64,000 nt of DNA from Thermothielavioides terrestris NRRL 8126 (taxonomy: Eukaryota; Ascomycota; Sordariomycetes; Sordariales; Chaetomiaceae), in contig NC_016457.1 in the NCBI RefSeq assembly GCF_000226115.1, forward strand, positions 4,774,001 to 4,838,000, in the 5' to 3' direction. Within the stretch, counting starts at the first letter, position 1, and each line of letters opens with the position of its first letter. Positions 33,789 through 44,910 of this stretch are shown piece after piece. A program made the position numbers and the translations under genes. The notes under the pieces were generated by a model that made no database searches, had not been told where the DNA came from, and saw only the letters and a program-made list of their open reading frames with translations.

Positions 33789-34735
33789 CGCAGTCGAAGC
33801 AGCCCGCGAAGCCGGTGACCTGTGGGTGTGCCTCACAAATCTAACAAACGGCGTTATTCTGGCGGGCTGCGTTAGCACCCTCATCCTTTCTGCATCATAG
33901 TGACAGGATGCGCTGGGCGCTTGCCTGCGTCAGTGGGTCGAATGAAGGCATTGAAGTTTGCAGTGATGAGAGCGAGATGCTTGGCGCCTCTGTGTCGCGT
34001 CCTCCTTGTGGGGCCGAAAAGGACCGCCAAGGAGCGGGCTGTCGGGGTTGGCCTGCTTGGCACAACGCTTGCATGCTCCGTGCCTGGGAACTGCTGTACT
34101 CCGTAGTTAACAGTACGGATGTATTTTACCACGCTGTTGCACATTAGAAGCAATACGGATCCGTATATTTTGCAACCGTTAAGTTAGGTGTAAATTGAAG
34201 AGCGATTCCGTTTACTGCCTCGACTTCAGTAAGGGTCATAAATGCGTACTGTCAATTTCACACCTTTCTCCATATGTATCTGAATGCTTGTCCTCCAAAG
34301 CTCACTCCTGTCATGTTAGGGATGCGTACAATGTGGTAAAATATTAACCTCGTTACACAGTGCTCCGTCATTAATCCGTCCACGGTAACGAAGGTGAAGC
34401 TGCTGGTTGGTCGAAGCCCCAGCCGTGTATCCGTGTATGTACTGTACAGTACGCCGTACCTGGTATTCACCACCAGCAGGAACCGAGATCCGCGACAGGA
34501 GAGCAACCCACAGCTGTCCTGTCTCAACCCGAGCGGCCATTCCTGAAGGAAAGATTGGGGAATCAGATTCAGCCCAGAACACCAACGCTCCGCAAGGAAC
34601 CCCCGAGACCAAAGAGCGCCTTTCGATTCAAATCGCGAAGACGAAGACGAAACAGAATGACGAGCGACCAGAGGCGATAGCTCTGCGCGACAGATACCGA
34701 AGCCAAGGTACGGAAGTACATCGGATCAGATCTCC
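33789..34735. promoter_or_regulatory. Divergent upstream region of RAI1 and SEC8
   Basis: About 950 bp between divergent starts, AT-richer than its flanks. It contains a perfect 14-bp palindrome, GTACTGTACAGTAC, at 34439-34452, about 285 bp upstream of SEC8. No gene is supported. Confidence 0.6.
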
Positions 34736-37700
34736 ATGTCCAACCGATACGGCCAGTCGTACCGCAATGGCGGCGGCTACGGCAGCCTCGGCCGGCAGGA
34801 CGACGACGAGTACGACCCGTACGGCGAGGGCTACGGCAGCGACCGCTATGCGCCGGCCCCGCGCCAGGCGAGCGCCAGGTCGCCGCCCTACGCAGCACCG
34901 CCGCCGCCCCGATCCGCCCAGCGCGTCCAGGAGACCAACGCCGAGCGCGAGATGGCCAAGGTGCTCGAGCTGATCAAGAAGGAGTGGCCGGCCATGTGCG
35001 AGAACGACTGCATCCCCGTGCAGCTGGCCCTGCAGCTGCTCGACACCAGCTCCGTCGGCCGCGCCCACGAGTACCGCAACTTCCAGCGCACCCACCAGTA
35101 CCTGCAGGACTCGCTCAAGAAGATCGTCCACGAGTACCACCAGGGCTTCAACAGCTCCATCGGCACCTTCCACAAGATCCAGGGCAGCATCCAGGCGTCG
35201 CAGAAGAGGGTGCGCGCCCTCAAGGAGTCGCTGGCCGCCTCCAAGGCCGCCCTCTGCACCACCGACCCGGAGCTCAAGAAGCTGCACGCGACCTCGCACA
35301 TGTACGACGAGGTCCTGCAGACCCTAAACGAGCTGGACGACCTGCGCGCCGTCCCCGACCAGCTCGAGGCGAGGATATCCGAGAAGCGCTTCCTAACCGC
35401 CGTCGAGGTCCTCCAAAACGCGCTCCGAAAGCTCACCAAGCCCGAGCTCGAGGGCATCGGCGCCCTGAGCGACTTGCGCAGCTACCTGGCGAACCAAGAG
35501 ACGGCCCTCATGGACATCCTGGTCGAAGAGCTGCACGAGCACCTCTACCTGAAATCGCCCTACTGCCAGGAGCGGTGGCAGAACCTAGCCAAGTCTCAAG
35601 GCGCGCTCAACGAGGCCTTCAAGGACGCCCCTGCCGTGGCGCCCTTTCACGCCATTCTCGACGCCATAGATTGGGAGCGGCCCGTAACAGAGGACCCGCA
35701 GAAGAACCCCGAGGCAGACACCTTCTACTACGTGATGCTGCTGGTCGAATCCCTGAACAAGCTGGGGAGGTTAGAATCCGCTGTCGACACTCTGAAGCAG
35801 AGGCTGCCAGTCGAGCTGTTTGCCGTCGTGAACGAAACCATCAACGAGGTCGACCAGAAGCACCCGAGTTCGTTGAGAGGCGGCTCGAGTGGCTCCCAAG
35901 GGCTCCACATCTACGGCCAGCGCGAGACCCGCATGCGGGCAGATGTCATCTACGACCTGCTCTGGACGCTCTACGGCAAGTTCGAGGCCATCGCAGAGGG
36001 ACACCGCGTGTTCCACGAATCCATCAAAGCCCTGATCCGCCGCGAGGGCGCCGGCAACAACATCGCGCTGCTGGGCAGCTTCAAGGAGCTCTGGAACCTG
36101 TACCAGAACGAAATCCGCTCCCTCTTGCACAACTACGTCACGACGGATGCCGACGTCTACCAGTTCCGCTCCTCTCCCGGGCCCGGTGCGGGATTGAACG
36201 GGGCGAAAGATGCGTCGCGCGAGCATCTCTTCAAGTTCTCCGAGGCCGATGCGAAGTCGGTGGAGATGGCGACCGAGTATGAGGCCCTCGACGGCATTAT
36301 CCGAGCTGCCGTCCCTGGGTTGACCTCTAACTCCCGGAAAGGGGCTGAAGGCAGGAAGGCCGGCCTGGTCGTTCCCCGCTCCGACCCCGCGGCGGCTCGG
36401 AAGAGCACGGGTGCCACCTACAGCAGCAACCAGGGTAGCGGCACATACAAGTCGCTGGTCGAGCCTAGCGTCTTCAACATGAGCCTGCTGCTGCCGCCCA
36501 CTCTCGTCTTCCTCCAGCGGTTGAAGAGCATCGTCCCGCCGGGATCCGACCTGGCAACGAGCACGCTTACGTCGTTCCTCGACAATTTCCTCGTCAACGT
36601 CTTCCAGCCGCAGCTTGACGAGACCCTCGGGAAGCTCAGCGATGCCGTCTTTGGCGAAGCGGATGCCTTCCTGCAGGACTCGGAATGGGCGAGGGTTGCC
36701 AAGCGGCCCGTCTTCAAGGGCGCGACCGCCTTCTTTACGATTGTGACAGCGTTTTGCCGGATGTTGGGCACCATCCCGCACGACCAGGCGCTCAGCTCGC
36801 TCATCATCACGCAAATGCTCAGGTACTACGACAGGTGCTTCACCTGGTACAAAGCGCTCGTGACCAAAACCCAAGAAGAGGCGTCGAGCGCCCAGGAACT
36901 GCGGGCGTCGGCCGTCATGGCGCTCGAGCCCAGCGAGATCCGCGAGACGATGAAGAAGCTGTGGGAATCGGAGACATCCGATCCCGGGCTTCTCGAGAAG
37001 GAGACGAGCCTGCTCCTGGCGCGGGCCAAGGAGAAGAAGCTCGAGGCCAGCGACATCATCCAGGACCGCGACACCATCTCATCGCTGTGCCTGCTGTACA
37101 CCAGCATGAAGTGGCTCTCAGTCAAGATCCTCGGCCTGCGACACATCACCAAGAACGAGACCGACTCGTCCCGGGCGAGCATCCCCAGGTCGGAAAAGAG
37201 GCGCTGGACGCTGCTCAACGACCCCAATAAGGCGACGGCAGAGGAGGGGCCCGTCTACCTCCCGATGACACAAGAAACGGTCCAGTGCGTGATGACTTGA
37301 TTTTACCCTTCACTTTCTTTCTCCTGTCCATCAGAGCAAACAGGCCAAAAGCTGACAAACCACCACCCAGATCCTTCGACAGCATCCTCACCTCCTACAG
37401 CGACCTCGCCGACACCGCCCTGCTGACGCTGCACGCCGAAGTGCGCTGCCGCATCCTGCACTCCCTCACCACCGCGCTGTCCCCGTCGCAGACGGCGCCC
37501 TACCTCCTGGACCAGGACGTGGCGGAGCCGGACCCGGAGATCCTGGCGCTCAACGCCGAGATGGTCGCGTTCGACGAGACGGCCGCGCACTGCCTGCGCG
37601 CGCGCGAGGCCGCGTTCGTGCGCGCCGGCCTCGGCCGCCTGATCAGCGCCTTCCTCGTCGGCAACGCGCCCATGACCGCGCCCATGAACCGCCGCGGCTG

Positions 37701-38139
37701 CGGCAGGATGCGCCTCAACGTGCTGGTGCTGCAGCAGAACCTCAAGAACATCGAGGACGGGCCCGGAGCTGACCTCGGCAGGGCCGCGCGGTACTTTGAG
37801 CTGTTCGACGAGGGGCCCGACAAGGTCGTGGAGATGGTCAGGCGGGATAGCGAGCGGGCGAGGCTAAAGGCTGGTGAGGGAGGGGGGCAGGACGGCGGCC
37901 AGGGTGGTGGGGTTGACGGCGTGGAGGAGGAGGGGAAGAAGGAGAAACAGCAGGGAACGGGCGCGGCTCCGGGAGACAAGGCGGACGGGTTCATGTTCAC
38001 GTATGACGAGCTCAAGGCGCTGCTGGAGCTGTGCTACAGCGAGCAGCTGGCCGATCCCGAGAGGGGTGTTGCCGCCGCTGCGAAGCGGCAATTGGCCGAT
38101 AAGCTGCTGGGGCTGAGCGAGTATATGTGGCAGAGCTAG
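34736..38139 (+). CDS. SEC8: Exocyst complex subunit Sec8
   Basis: Subunit of the octameric exocyst, which tethers secretory vesicles to the plasma membrane at growth sites such as the hyphal tip and septum. Exons 34736-37284 and 37371-38139 give 1105 residues. After a Gly/Tyr/Arg-rich leader comes the conserved Sec8 N-terminal helical region (HEYRNFQRTHQYLQDSLKK, KLHATSHMYDEVLQTLNELD), typical of CATCHR tethers, and helical bundle continues to the end. The 86-bp intron joins ETVQ to SFDSILTSYSDLADTALL. Near the C-terminus an acidic, Gln/Gly/Lys-rich insert interrupts the conserved part before FMFTYDELKALLELCYSE. The start is the first ATG before SNRYGQSYRNGGG. Divergent from RAI1 and followed by the transposon-like element. 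Confidence 0.94.
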
Positions 38140-38402
38140 TGCGATCTGTCGGCTTGCTGGCAGTGTGGTCGCACTGTTCTGTTTTAGTGGGAAAGGGGAT
38201 TGCGGAGTTGGGTTGTGGTTCTGTGTGGCCAGCGTGCGGGACTCCTACGCGGGTGGTTTGGGTTTCTGATGGCTATGCGTGGGAGTGTGCAATGATAGGA
38301 GGCTATGTCACGACCGGGCTGAGACGGTTCGTTTCATCTGTACTGGAGTATACGCGTGTGCTCAGAGATGGGATGGCGGTATAGAGGACGAGCATCACGC
38401 AT
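38140..38402. other. SEC8 downstream spacer
   Basis: Presumed SEC8 3' untranslated region up to the inverted-repeat element. No gene is seen. Confidence 0.5.
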
Positions 38403-38411
38403 TGCCAGTGG

Positions 38412-38490
38412 CGACCCCATTAGAAAAACAACCCCTTTTCATTAGAAAAACAACCCCTCCGGGGCGGTCTGTGCGTCCCCCACCAAAATC
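38412..38490 (+). repeat. Left terminal inverted repeat
   Basis: Begins CGACCCCATTAG and ends CCACCAAAATC. It holds two tandem copies of CATTAGAAAAACAACCCCT. By eye it differs from the right arm at two bases and one single-base gap. Confidence 0.88.
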
Positions 38491-38828
38491 TTGCAACGCG
38501 CATCACCTTGCGGCTAAGCTCAATGTCGCTATAGGAATCGCTGAAAATCGACGATACTACTAGTGTTAGGAACTGGAAATGCAGATTTGATAGGAAACTG
38601 TGACTCCGAGGATGACTACTAGGAGTACTATTCTACGAGAGGGTATAGAATTGGGTATAAAGCTGAAAAATCATAGTAAGATAGGGAAGCCTTGGCATTG
38701 GAATACTGCCTGCCTTGACCGCCTTCCCTGTCAAGAGTGGGTTGTAGGTCACGTGGATTTTTTATCGATAAGAGGCGATGTTCATGCTGTGGGGACATAC
38801 AGTCGACCAGTAGCGATGCGTGCTATAG

Positions 38829-38906
38829 GATTTTGGTGGGGGACGCACCGACCGCCCCGGAGGGGTTGTTTTTCTAATGAAAAGGATTGTTTTTCTAATG
38901 GGGTCG
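38829..38906 (-). repeat. Right terminal inverted repeat
   Basis: Reverse complement of the left arm, beginning GATTTTGGTGGGGG and ending TAATGGGGTCG. Confidence 0.88.
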
Positions 38907-41057
38907 AGTGTGCCAGTGGCCGTGGTTACTTTGTCTGTCTCGGCTCCACTTCACAAGCGTATCTTCGTCCATACAAGCTGCATGCAGGTTCTCGTGCCGC
39001 GTCAGCTCGCCAGGTTGTGATAGCAGCACAACAACTTCGGATGGCTGGCTATCTCTTGCCCCGGGAAGAGAGTATCTATCTGCATAAGGTGTCTGCACTG
39101 CGCCATTGGTTTGTCCGAAGATAACAGCGGTCTGGCATGCCAAGATGCGGCCCTAGGCCTGGTAAAACGGTGTTTTGTTATGAATTTGAAGGGGGAGGGG
39201 AAAGTAGAAATGAAACAAAGGGGAAATGAAGCTCAAGGCAAAAACGGACACTTGCTGTTGAGGATGTAGATATCACACCTTTACACGACAAACCAACAGC
39301 GGTTGCCTAGCTCGCACCAATTCCAAAAAGCACCCAATAATGCGAAGGCAGTGTCTCAACCCAACGAGACTGGCCGGTGCATGCACTGATCTATCTTCCA
39401 TTGAGACATGGCGACTATGAAGTCCCGAGGGTTACTACTGTGTATGTAGAGAGTTTGAAACACCACGACCCGTCTGTTTCCGGGCGCACACAGGTGTCTT
39501 CAGGGGTCGCTCGTTTGACTGGTTGAGCACCTTAATGCAGCATGAACGAAGCTGGTCGGCCGTTGCGGCCACAGCAGCCGCCAATCCCCGGGGGTTGCGG
39601 GGTTCGTTAGGAGGGGAGAGGAGGATTGACCGCGAGATCGTGGTCTGCTTGGCCAGGCGGCCATCCGCGTGGCCTGGGGAAGCGGTCTTGCAATGCGATG
39701 CGCGTTTGCTGTGTGTTTGTCGTTCCAGTTTCTCTGGGGAGAGACAGTCACAATGGTGGTACTGCGCCCTCCGGCGACGAAGTTCGAAGTCCTACAGCAG
39801 CCGTCGTGGGGAATCGGTCCTGGTCCTGGAAGCCAGCCAGCCAGCGAGGCGGCGAGGTCGGAATGGGGTCGACGGATGCATACAGAACCTGAAACAATAC
39901 ACTCAGCACAAGCGGAAGCGTCTGCCTACGAGTTCTCTGTGACTGGCAACTAAATAGCGTAGCCAAATGGTTCGGCAGTTCTGCAAGGCATGGATTCAGT
40001 ACTCTGACCTGGGACAAACAGCAGTCAGTTGCGATCTTGAGCGTTCGAAGGAATAAACTTTCGAATCCTGCCCTGCGGGAGATCCTTCAAGGCAGCCTCC
40101 AGCGCTGATGAGGCTCAGTGCTCGCTAACGTGAGCCAGCAATGACTGGGGGCGGCGGCGAATTGACTCCATGAGGCCTTGCTGGGCGCAAGCGCTGACCT
40201 CTTCCACAACAACTGAAAATCGCAGGGCAACCTCCCGAACCGGAAAGATGAGAAGAGCAGTGTGACGTTTTCTCCAATATCCCAGCAAGACTGGTGGTGT
40301 GGAAAAACTTGGAAACTTGGAGCTGTGTTAAGGTCCGAAATTGAAATGCTGCAGAATGACTTTCACTGTGCTGGATAACTCATGTATGAGTTGAGGTGGT
40401 ATTGATCTATCCGTTAAATAATAACTACCTATTTTAAGGCTTCCTCGTTGTTGCTGGCCCTGCGCTCACCCCGGGGACCTGGCTGCGCCCGGTGCCATTC
40501 GATAAGAGACGAGAGCCGCCGATTGATTTGGCTGGCGGTTCACGGGTGGACCCCGAGGGTGCCCAAATCAAAGCCTGCAGCTGGCCGCAAGCCTTGCCAG
40601 CCTGTCGCAGCCCACCCATGTGCGCTGTGCAAGTGGAATCATCCCCTTTTTGACGTTAGCGCACCCCTTCCATTAAAATGCTGTGTGGTGCAGGTGGGCT
40701 CACGATTTTGAAGACTGGCATTGGCTGATTTCCCATCCTTCCCCTTCCAACGCAGGAGAAGCTTGGAAGCCACAGCAACTCCTCGGCCGTCTCCTTGTTT
40801 TCCTGCAGCCGCGTACGCTACATCATCGCCGTCAATGCGGACGCATCGCTCGTTTTTCTGTCCTGGTCCCTGAATCTTTCCAGGCAGCCTGCGTCGGCCT
40901 TTCGCTTCCCTCAGCGGGTGTTGCGCGACTCTCCCTTCTGGGACGCCTCCCCTCCCCTCCCTTCGTGCGACTGCCGGGAACGCGGTATCGCCAATACCTC
41001 GTTTGCTCCTCCGCGGCCTCCCCGTGCTCTTCTCCGCACCGCCATCCACTGCCCAAC
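38907..41057. other. Spacer upstream of gs-1
   Basis: About 2.1 kb. The last 400 bp is C/T-rich and probably the promoter and leader of gs-1. No gene, RNA or further repeat is supported. Confidence 0.55.
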
Positions 41058-42796
41058 ATGTCCTCGTATGTTTTGTGCCGAACCAGTCTCCCTGCTGTCC
41101 GCCGGCTGCTGACCATAGGCTGCCAATTTCAGAATAGGATCCGTGTTTCGCTCTTTCTGGCATACCATGACCAGCTATGATCGACGTGAGCCCGATCCCG
41201 AGTTCCACCCCCAGCGTTTGCTGTCCCCTGTTCTGTTCCCTGACGGTCAAGCTAGATTCCAGCTACGACTCCCCATACAGAACAGGACGCCACGTCCCAT
41301 TGAACGCGAGGGATGGTCTGACTTCGATCGCGACCGCGAGCGAATCGCGCGCCGATATCACATCGCCTTACCGCGACGAATCGGGTCGCCATTCCACATC
41401 TCCATTCGATGCCGCCCACGGAGGCCCAGTGACCTCGGCCGCGCCCGGCGCGCCTTACTCTCCTGGCATGAGATCTCAGAATGCGCAGCAGCAGGGCGCA
41501 AACGATGGCTTTGAAGTTCAGAGCCCGACCGGCGAGATTCCGATGCAATCTTTCCGGGATGGCATGCCGCCGCCGCCGCCGGTCGCTAGTTCGTGGAGCA
41601 GGATTGACAAGTGGGCCGAGGAGAACTATCCAGAACTGTATGACCAGCTCTGTGAAGGATGCACGATTAACGACCTCAACGATCTCGAACACCAGCTCGA
41701 CTGCTCCCTTCCCCAAGATGTCCGGGATTCGCTGCAGATCCACGACGGCCAGGAGCGCGGCGGAAATCCTACGGGCATCATCTTTGGCGCCATGCTTCTC
41801 GACTGCGAGGAGATCGTGCAGGAGTGGGATAACTGGCGCAGGGTCAACCAGGAATTTCTGCTGGAGCCGACGTTCCCCCGGCCTGTGGTTGCCTCCAAGG
41901 CCCACGGCGGAAACGTCGAGGCATCTTCATCGGCAGCAGCAACCTCGTCCAGCTCGGCCCCGACGTCGCCTCGCAACACGAACTGGAGACAGGAGCTGCT
42001 GGCGCGACAAGACTGCGTCCCGCCGAATTCCATTAAAAAGGCTTACGCGCACCCCGCCTGGATCCCCCTTGCGCGCGATTGGGGTGGCAACAACCTAGCC
42101 ATCGACCTTGCGCCGGGCCCCAGGGGCCAGTGGGGCCAGGTGATCCTCTTTGGTCGGGATTACGACACCAAGTACGTGGTGGCGCGGTCGTGGGCGGCCT
42201 TTCTGGCCATCGTTGCGGACGACTTGGGCAGCGGGAGGTGGTTTGTCGACGAGGACTCAGGGGAGCTCAAGCTGCGCGAGTTCAAGCAGACGCGTGTCGA
42301 GCCGGCGTACTTCGACATCCTGAGGTGGCGGATGGACCAGAAGTACGGGCGCACGGCCAGCAAGCGCAAGTCGATGGCGCCAGGGCCGGGTTCGCGTAGC
42401 GCGCCGAACTCGCCCTATGCCAATCCGTCGGACCCCAACGGCGAGCCCCGCGGCCGGTCGATGCAGCGGCTCAACGCCATCTCGCCCATTCCGAGCCCGA
42501 TCCGGCCCGGCTACGGGAAGCCAAGCCCGCTCGCACGGGTGGCGGAGGAAGCGACCACCGCCGGTCCGGCCGCCGGAAAGGCTGGCGACAAGCTGGTCGA
42601 GCTCGACACGCCGCGGCAAAGCAACGAAGAGAACAAGGAGGCCGCTCCCAGGTTAGCGGCCTTGGGCAAAGGCGACGCCGCTGCCGACGGTGCCAAGGCT
42701 GAGGCGCAAGCGAGTGGCTCGGCGGCCGCGAGCGAGAAGCAGCAGCCCACGACCGACGCCAAACTCGAGGAGGCAATGAAGACGATTGAGATTTGA
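41058..42796 (+). CDS. gs-1: Knr4/Smi1-family wall-integrity regulator (GS-1)
   Basis: Homologue of yeast Knr4/Smi1 and Neurospora GS-1, needed for normal beta-1,3-glucan synthesis and linked to cell-wall and calcineurin signalling. Exons 41058-41065, 41133-41185 and 41256-42796 give 533 residues. The first coding exon is only ATGTCCTC. Splicing builds the conserved start SVFRSFWHTMTSYDRHSSYD, followed by SPYRTGRH. The SUKH/Smi1 domain begins near SSWSRIDKWAEENYPELYDQL and includes LEHQLDCSLPQDVRDSLQIH, IFGAMLLDCEEI, WIPLARDWGGNNLAIDLAPG and the FGRDYDTKYVVARSW region. A Ser/Ala-rich insert interrupts it. The C-terminal 150 residues are disordered and Pro/Ala/Lys/Glu-rich. Placing the start elsewhere would lose the FWHTMTS motif. 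Confidence 0.93.
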
Positions 42797-44184
42797 GCGG
42801 CAGCAAAGAGGGTGGGGGAATCCCAGCCGCTACGACCAGTGATGAGCCGCGGCCCACATGCTTGTGCGCCTGCACACACGGGATTTTTCATACATAGATA
42901 CATCGACACGGAAAGCAGGGAATAAGTCGGGGCGTTTTGGGGTGAGGCGTCTTGACTTTAGACATCGATAAAGCGATCCGGCTGGGGGCCTTGTTGTTCT
43001 TTTTTGTTTGTTCGTGGCGTCATCTCGAGCCCCACGCTGCTTTGTGTTCGTAGAGGTTCACCTTTCTTTCGGGCGCCCCCGGTTTCCCCGCCGGTATTCG
43101 TTTGCGTCTTCTTTTCTTTTCCCTTTCTGCTCGGGGGCGGAATACACACCGGACCGTGGGGGAGGTTCGGTTGTTGCTCTTCTGTTGTACATGTACTTTA
43201 TACCAGGGGCCTCTTCTTACTCGCTACCTAATCGCCTTTTTCTTGAGGCACTTTTTTTCCGCTGGCGGGCAGGAGAGGAGAGAAGATATCCTTGTCAAAA
43301 TCACCGGGAGATCTGGTAACTAAGCTTTACTGCAAGTGCGTGGGTAAGGCACGCTGCATGCCCTTGTCGTCGAGAGCATCGGCCAGTTGCTGTGGTATTT
43401 GCTGCCATACCGCCGAGGCAGGAATGCATCGCGGAGAAGGTTTTGTCGTGGGATGTAAATGTGGTTTTATGGGGGGACTGGATGGAGTTTGCGGTTGTGA
43501 ATCTCGGGATGGAGAGCCGAGAGCTGGTTTTACTACATCCGTACTTCGCCCTAGCTAATGCCTTGTTCTACCGTTCGCCGCATCTAAAACTCCCACGGAT
43601 CCTTTCTTTGCTGCTGGATTGCCGGTAGTGGAGATGAGTTGACTCGATGTTATTAGTCGACGAACAGGAGATCATGGCCGCCATTGAAGCGCTTCAGCGT
43701 CTGGAGAGGTTTTTGGCGCTGGAAATAAGATATCGAACACCGCGTACCCTACCTACTGTGTAGAGTACGGAGCTAGGTGAATAGTTAGCCACGGCCAGTC
43801 CAAAACGCCGAACTTCTGCACAGTAGGCCCAGAAGCAGGGGAGGCCATCAGGGTGATCACGTGTTTGACCCTTGCTTCGCGCCAAGCAGCTCAGCCTTAG
43901 CGTTAGGTGGGTCCGCCAGCCTGCTGCTCCAACGTCGTCATCCGCCTGGAGCCGAGTTCGAGCCTCGCACCTCACCTCGCCCTGCCGTCGACGACTCGCC
44001 GCGGCAGACACGGATTGTAGCGCAGCATCCCCAGTGTCTGTCCGAAAGCGATTCAGCACTATAATAGCCTTGCGGCTACCCAAGCTTTAGAGCAGGCCAT
44101 CCCTCTCAATTCGAGCCAGACACGATCCATTCCCCGCCTCGGCGCGCAACCAGCGACCCCAGCACTGAAACCCGAACCACTACC
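42797..44184. other. Spacer between gs-1 and VPS68
   Basis: About 1.4 kb. T-rich gs-1 3' region to about 43300, then the upstream region of the next gene with a TATA-like CACTATAATAGCC at 44057-44069, about 120 bp before its ATG. No gene is seen. Confidence 0.55.
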
Positions 44185-44910
44185 ATGTCCGAAGACCGCC
44201 TCTGGAAATTTCGAAGGCCAGAATGGCTTAACAGCATCTGGGCGCGAAACGCAGGCGTCTATACCGCCGGCGGCCTGGTATGTGTATACCCTTCATAACC
44301 CTTCTTCCCCGGCCCTGCCTCCTTCCGGCTCCCCACCTTCCCAAATCAACTGCAACCCATGAAACCAAACCAACTAACCCCCTCCTTTTCTTCTTCGCAC
44401 ACAGTTCTCCCTCGCCTTCTACGTCCTCCTCGACTCGGCCGTCTGGTCCAAGTCGGCGCTGAACGGCTCGACCGTGCACGTCACCTTCGTCGACTGGCTG
44501 CCCTTCATCTTCAGCAGCCTGGGCATGCTCATCATCAACAGCGTGGAGAAGTCGCGCCTGTCGGCCGACAGCTTCAGCTACTCCGGGTCCGGCGTCGCCT
44601 GGAAGGCCCGCGTCGTCCTGTTCCTCGGCTTCGCCGCCCTCGCCGGCGGCATGGCCGGCGGCGTGACCGTGTTCGTGCTGCGCTTCGTCGTCCCCGGCGT
44701 GCCCTTCCCCGCCATGACGATGGGGGTTGAGAATGTCGTCGCGAATGCGCTGGTCGGGATTAGGTGAGTCCCCTTTCCCCCCTTTCCCTCGTCTCTTGGT
44801 GGTGCTGTTGTCGTTGACTGACACGCTCGGTCTCTTCTCTCCCCAGCTCGGTTGTGCTCTGGGTCAGCCAGAATATGGAGGATGAGTACTCGTATAACCT
44901 TGCTCTGTGA
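44185..44910 (+). CDS. VPS68: Vps68 / TMEM50-family membrane protein
   Basis: Small UPF0220 (TMEM50) protein; the yeast member Vps68 works with Vps55 in late-endosome to vacuole traffic. Exons 44185-44277, 44405-44763 and 44847-44910 give 171 residues. Four hydrophobic segments are evident: around YTAGGLFSLAFYVLLDSAVW, DWLPFIFSSLGMLIINSV, VVLFLGFAALAGGMAGGVTV and VVANALVGISSVVLWVS. The family-typical IINSVEKSRLS follows segment 2, and the C-terminus NMEDEYSYNLAL is characteristic. Intron 1 is 127 bp and phase 0; intron 2 is 83 bp and phase 2. The start ATG is the first after the TATA-like site. Assignment is by overall pattern; I am confident of the family and less so of Vps68 orthology. Confidence 0.9.

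Larger units (their letters stand above)
38412..38906. mobile_element. MITE-like non-autonomous DNA transposon
   Basis: A 495-bp segment bounded by near-perfect inverted repeats of 79 and 78 bp. It carries no transposase or other coding frame, as expected for a miniature inverted-repeat element. The 338-bp interior is AT-rich relative to its surroundings, which could reflect RIP-type mutation. The 9-mer TGCCAGTGG lies directly outside the left repeat (38403-38411) and again 4 bp outside the right one (38911-38919), so it may be a target-site duplication. The superfamily cannot be named from the ends alone. Confidence 0.8.

Noticed and set aside
34984..36282. 432-codon frame inside SEC8 in another reading frame
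   Set aside because: Shadow of the GC-rich SEC8 coding frame; Arg/Pro/Ala-rich and without features.
43902..43975. tRNA-like arrangement with GTTCGAGCC
   Set aside because: Six of seven acceptor pairs can form, but no D arm or anticodon arm fits.
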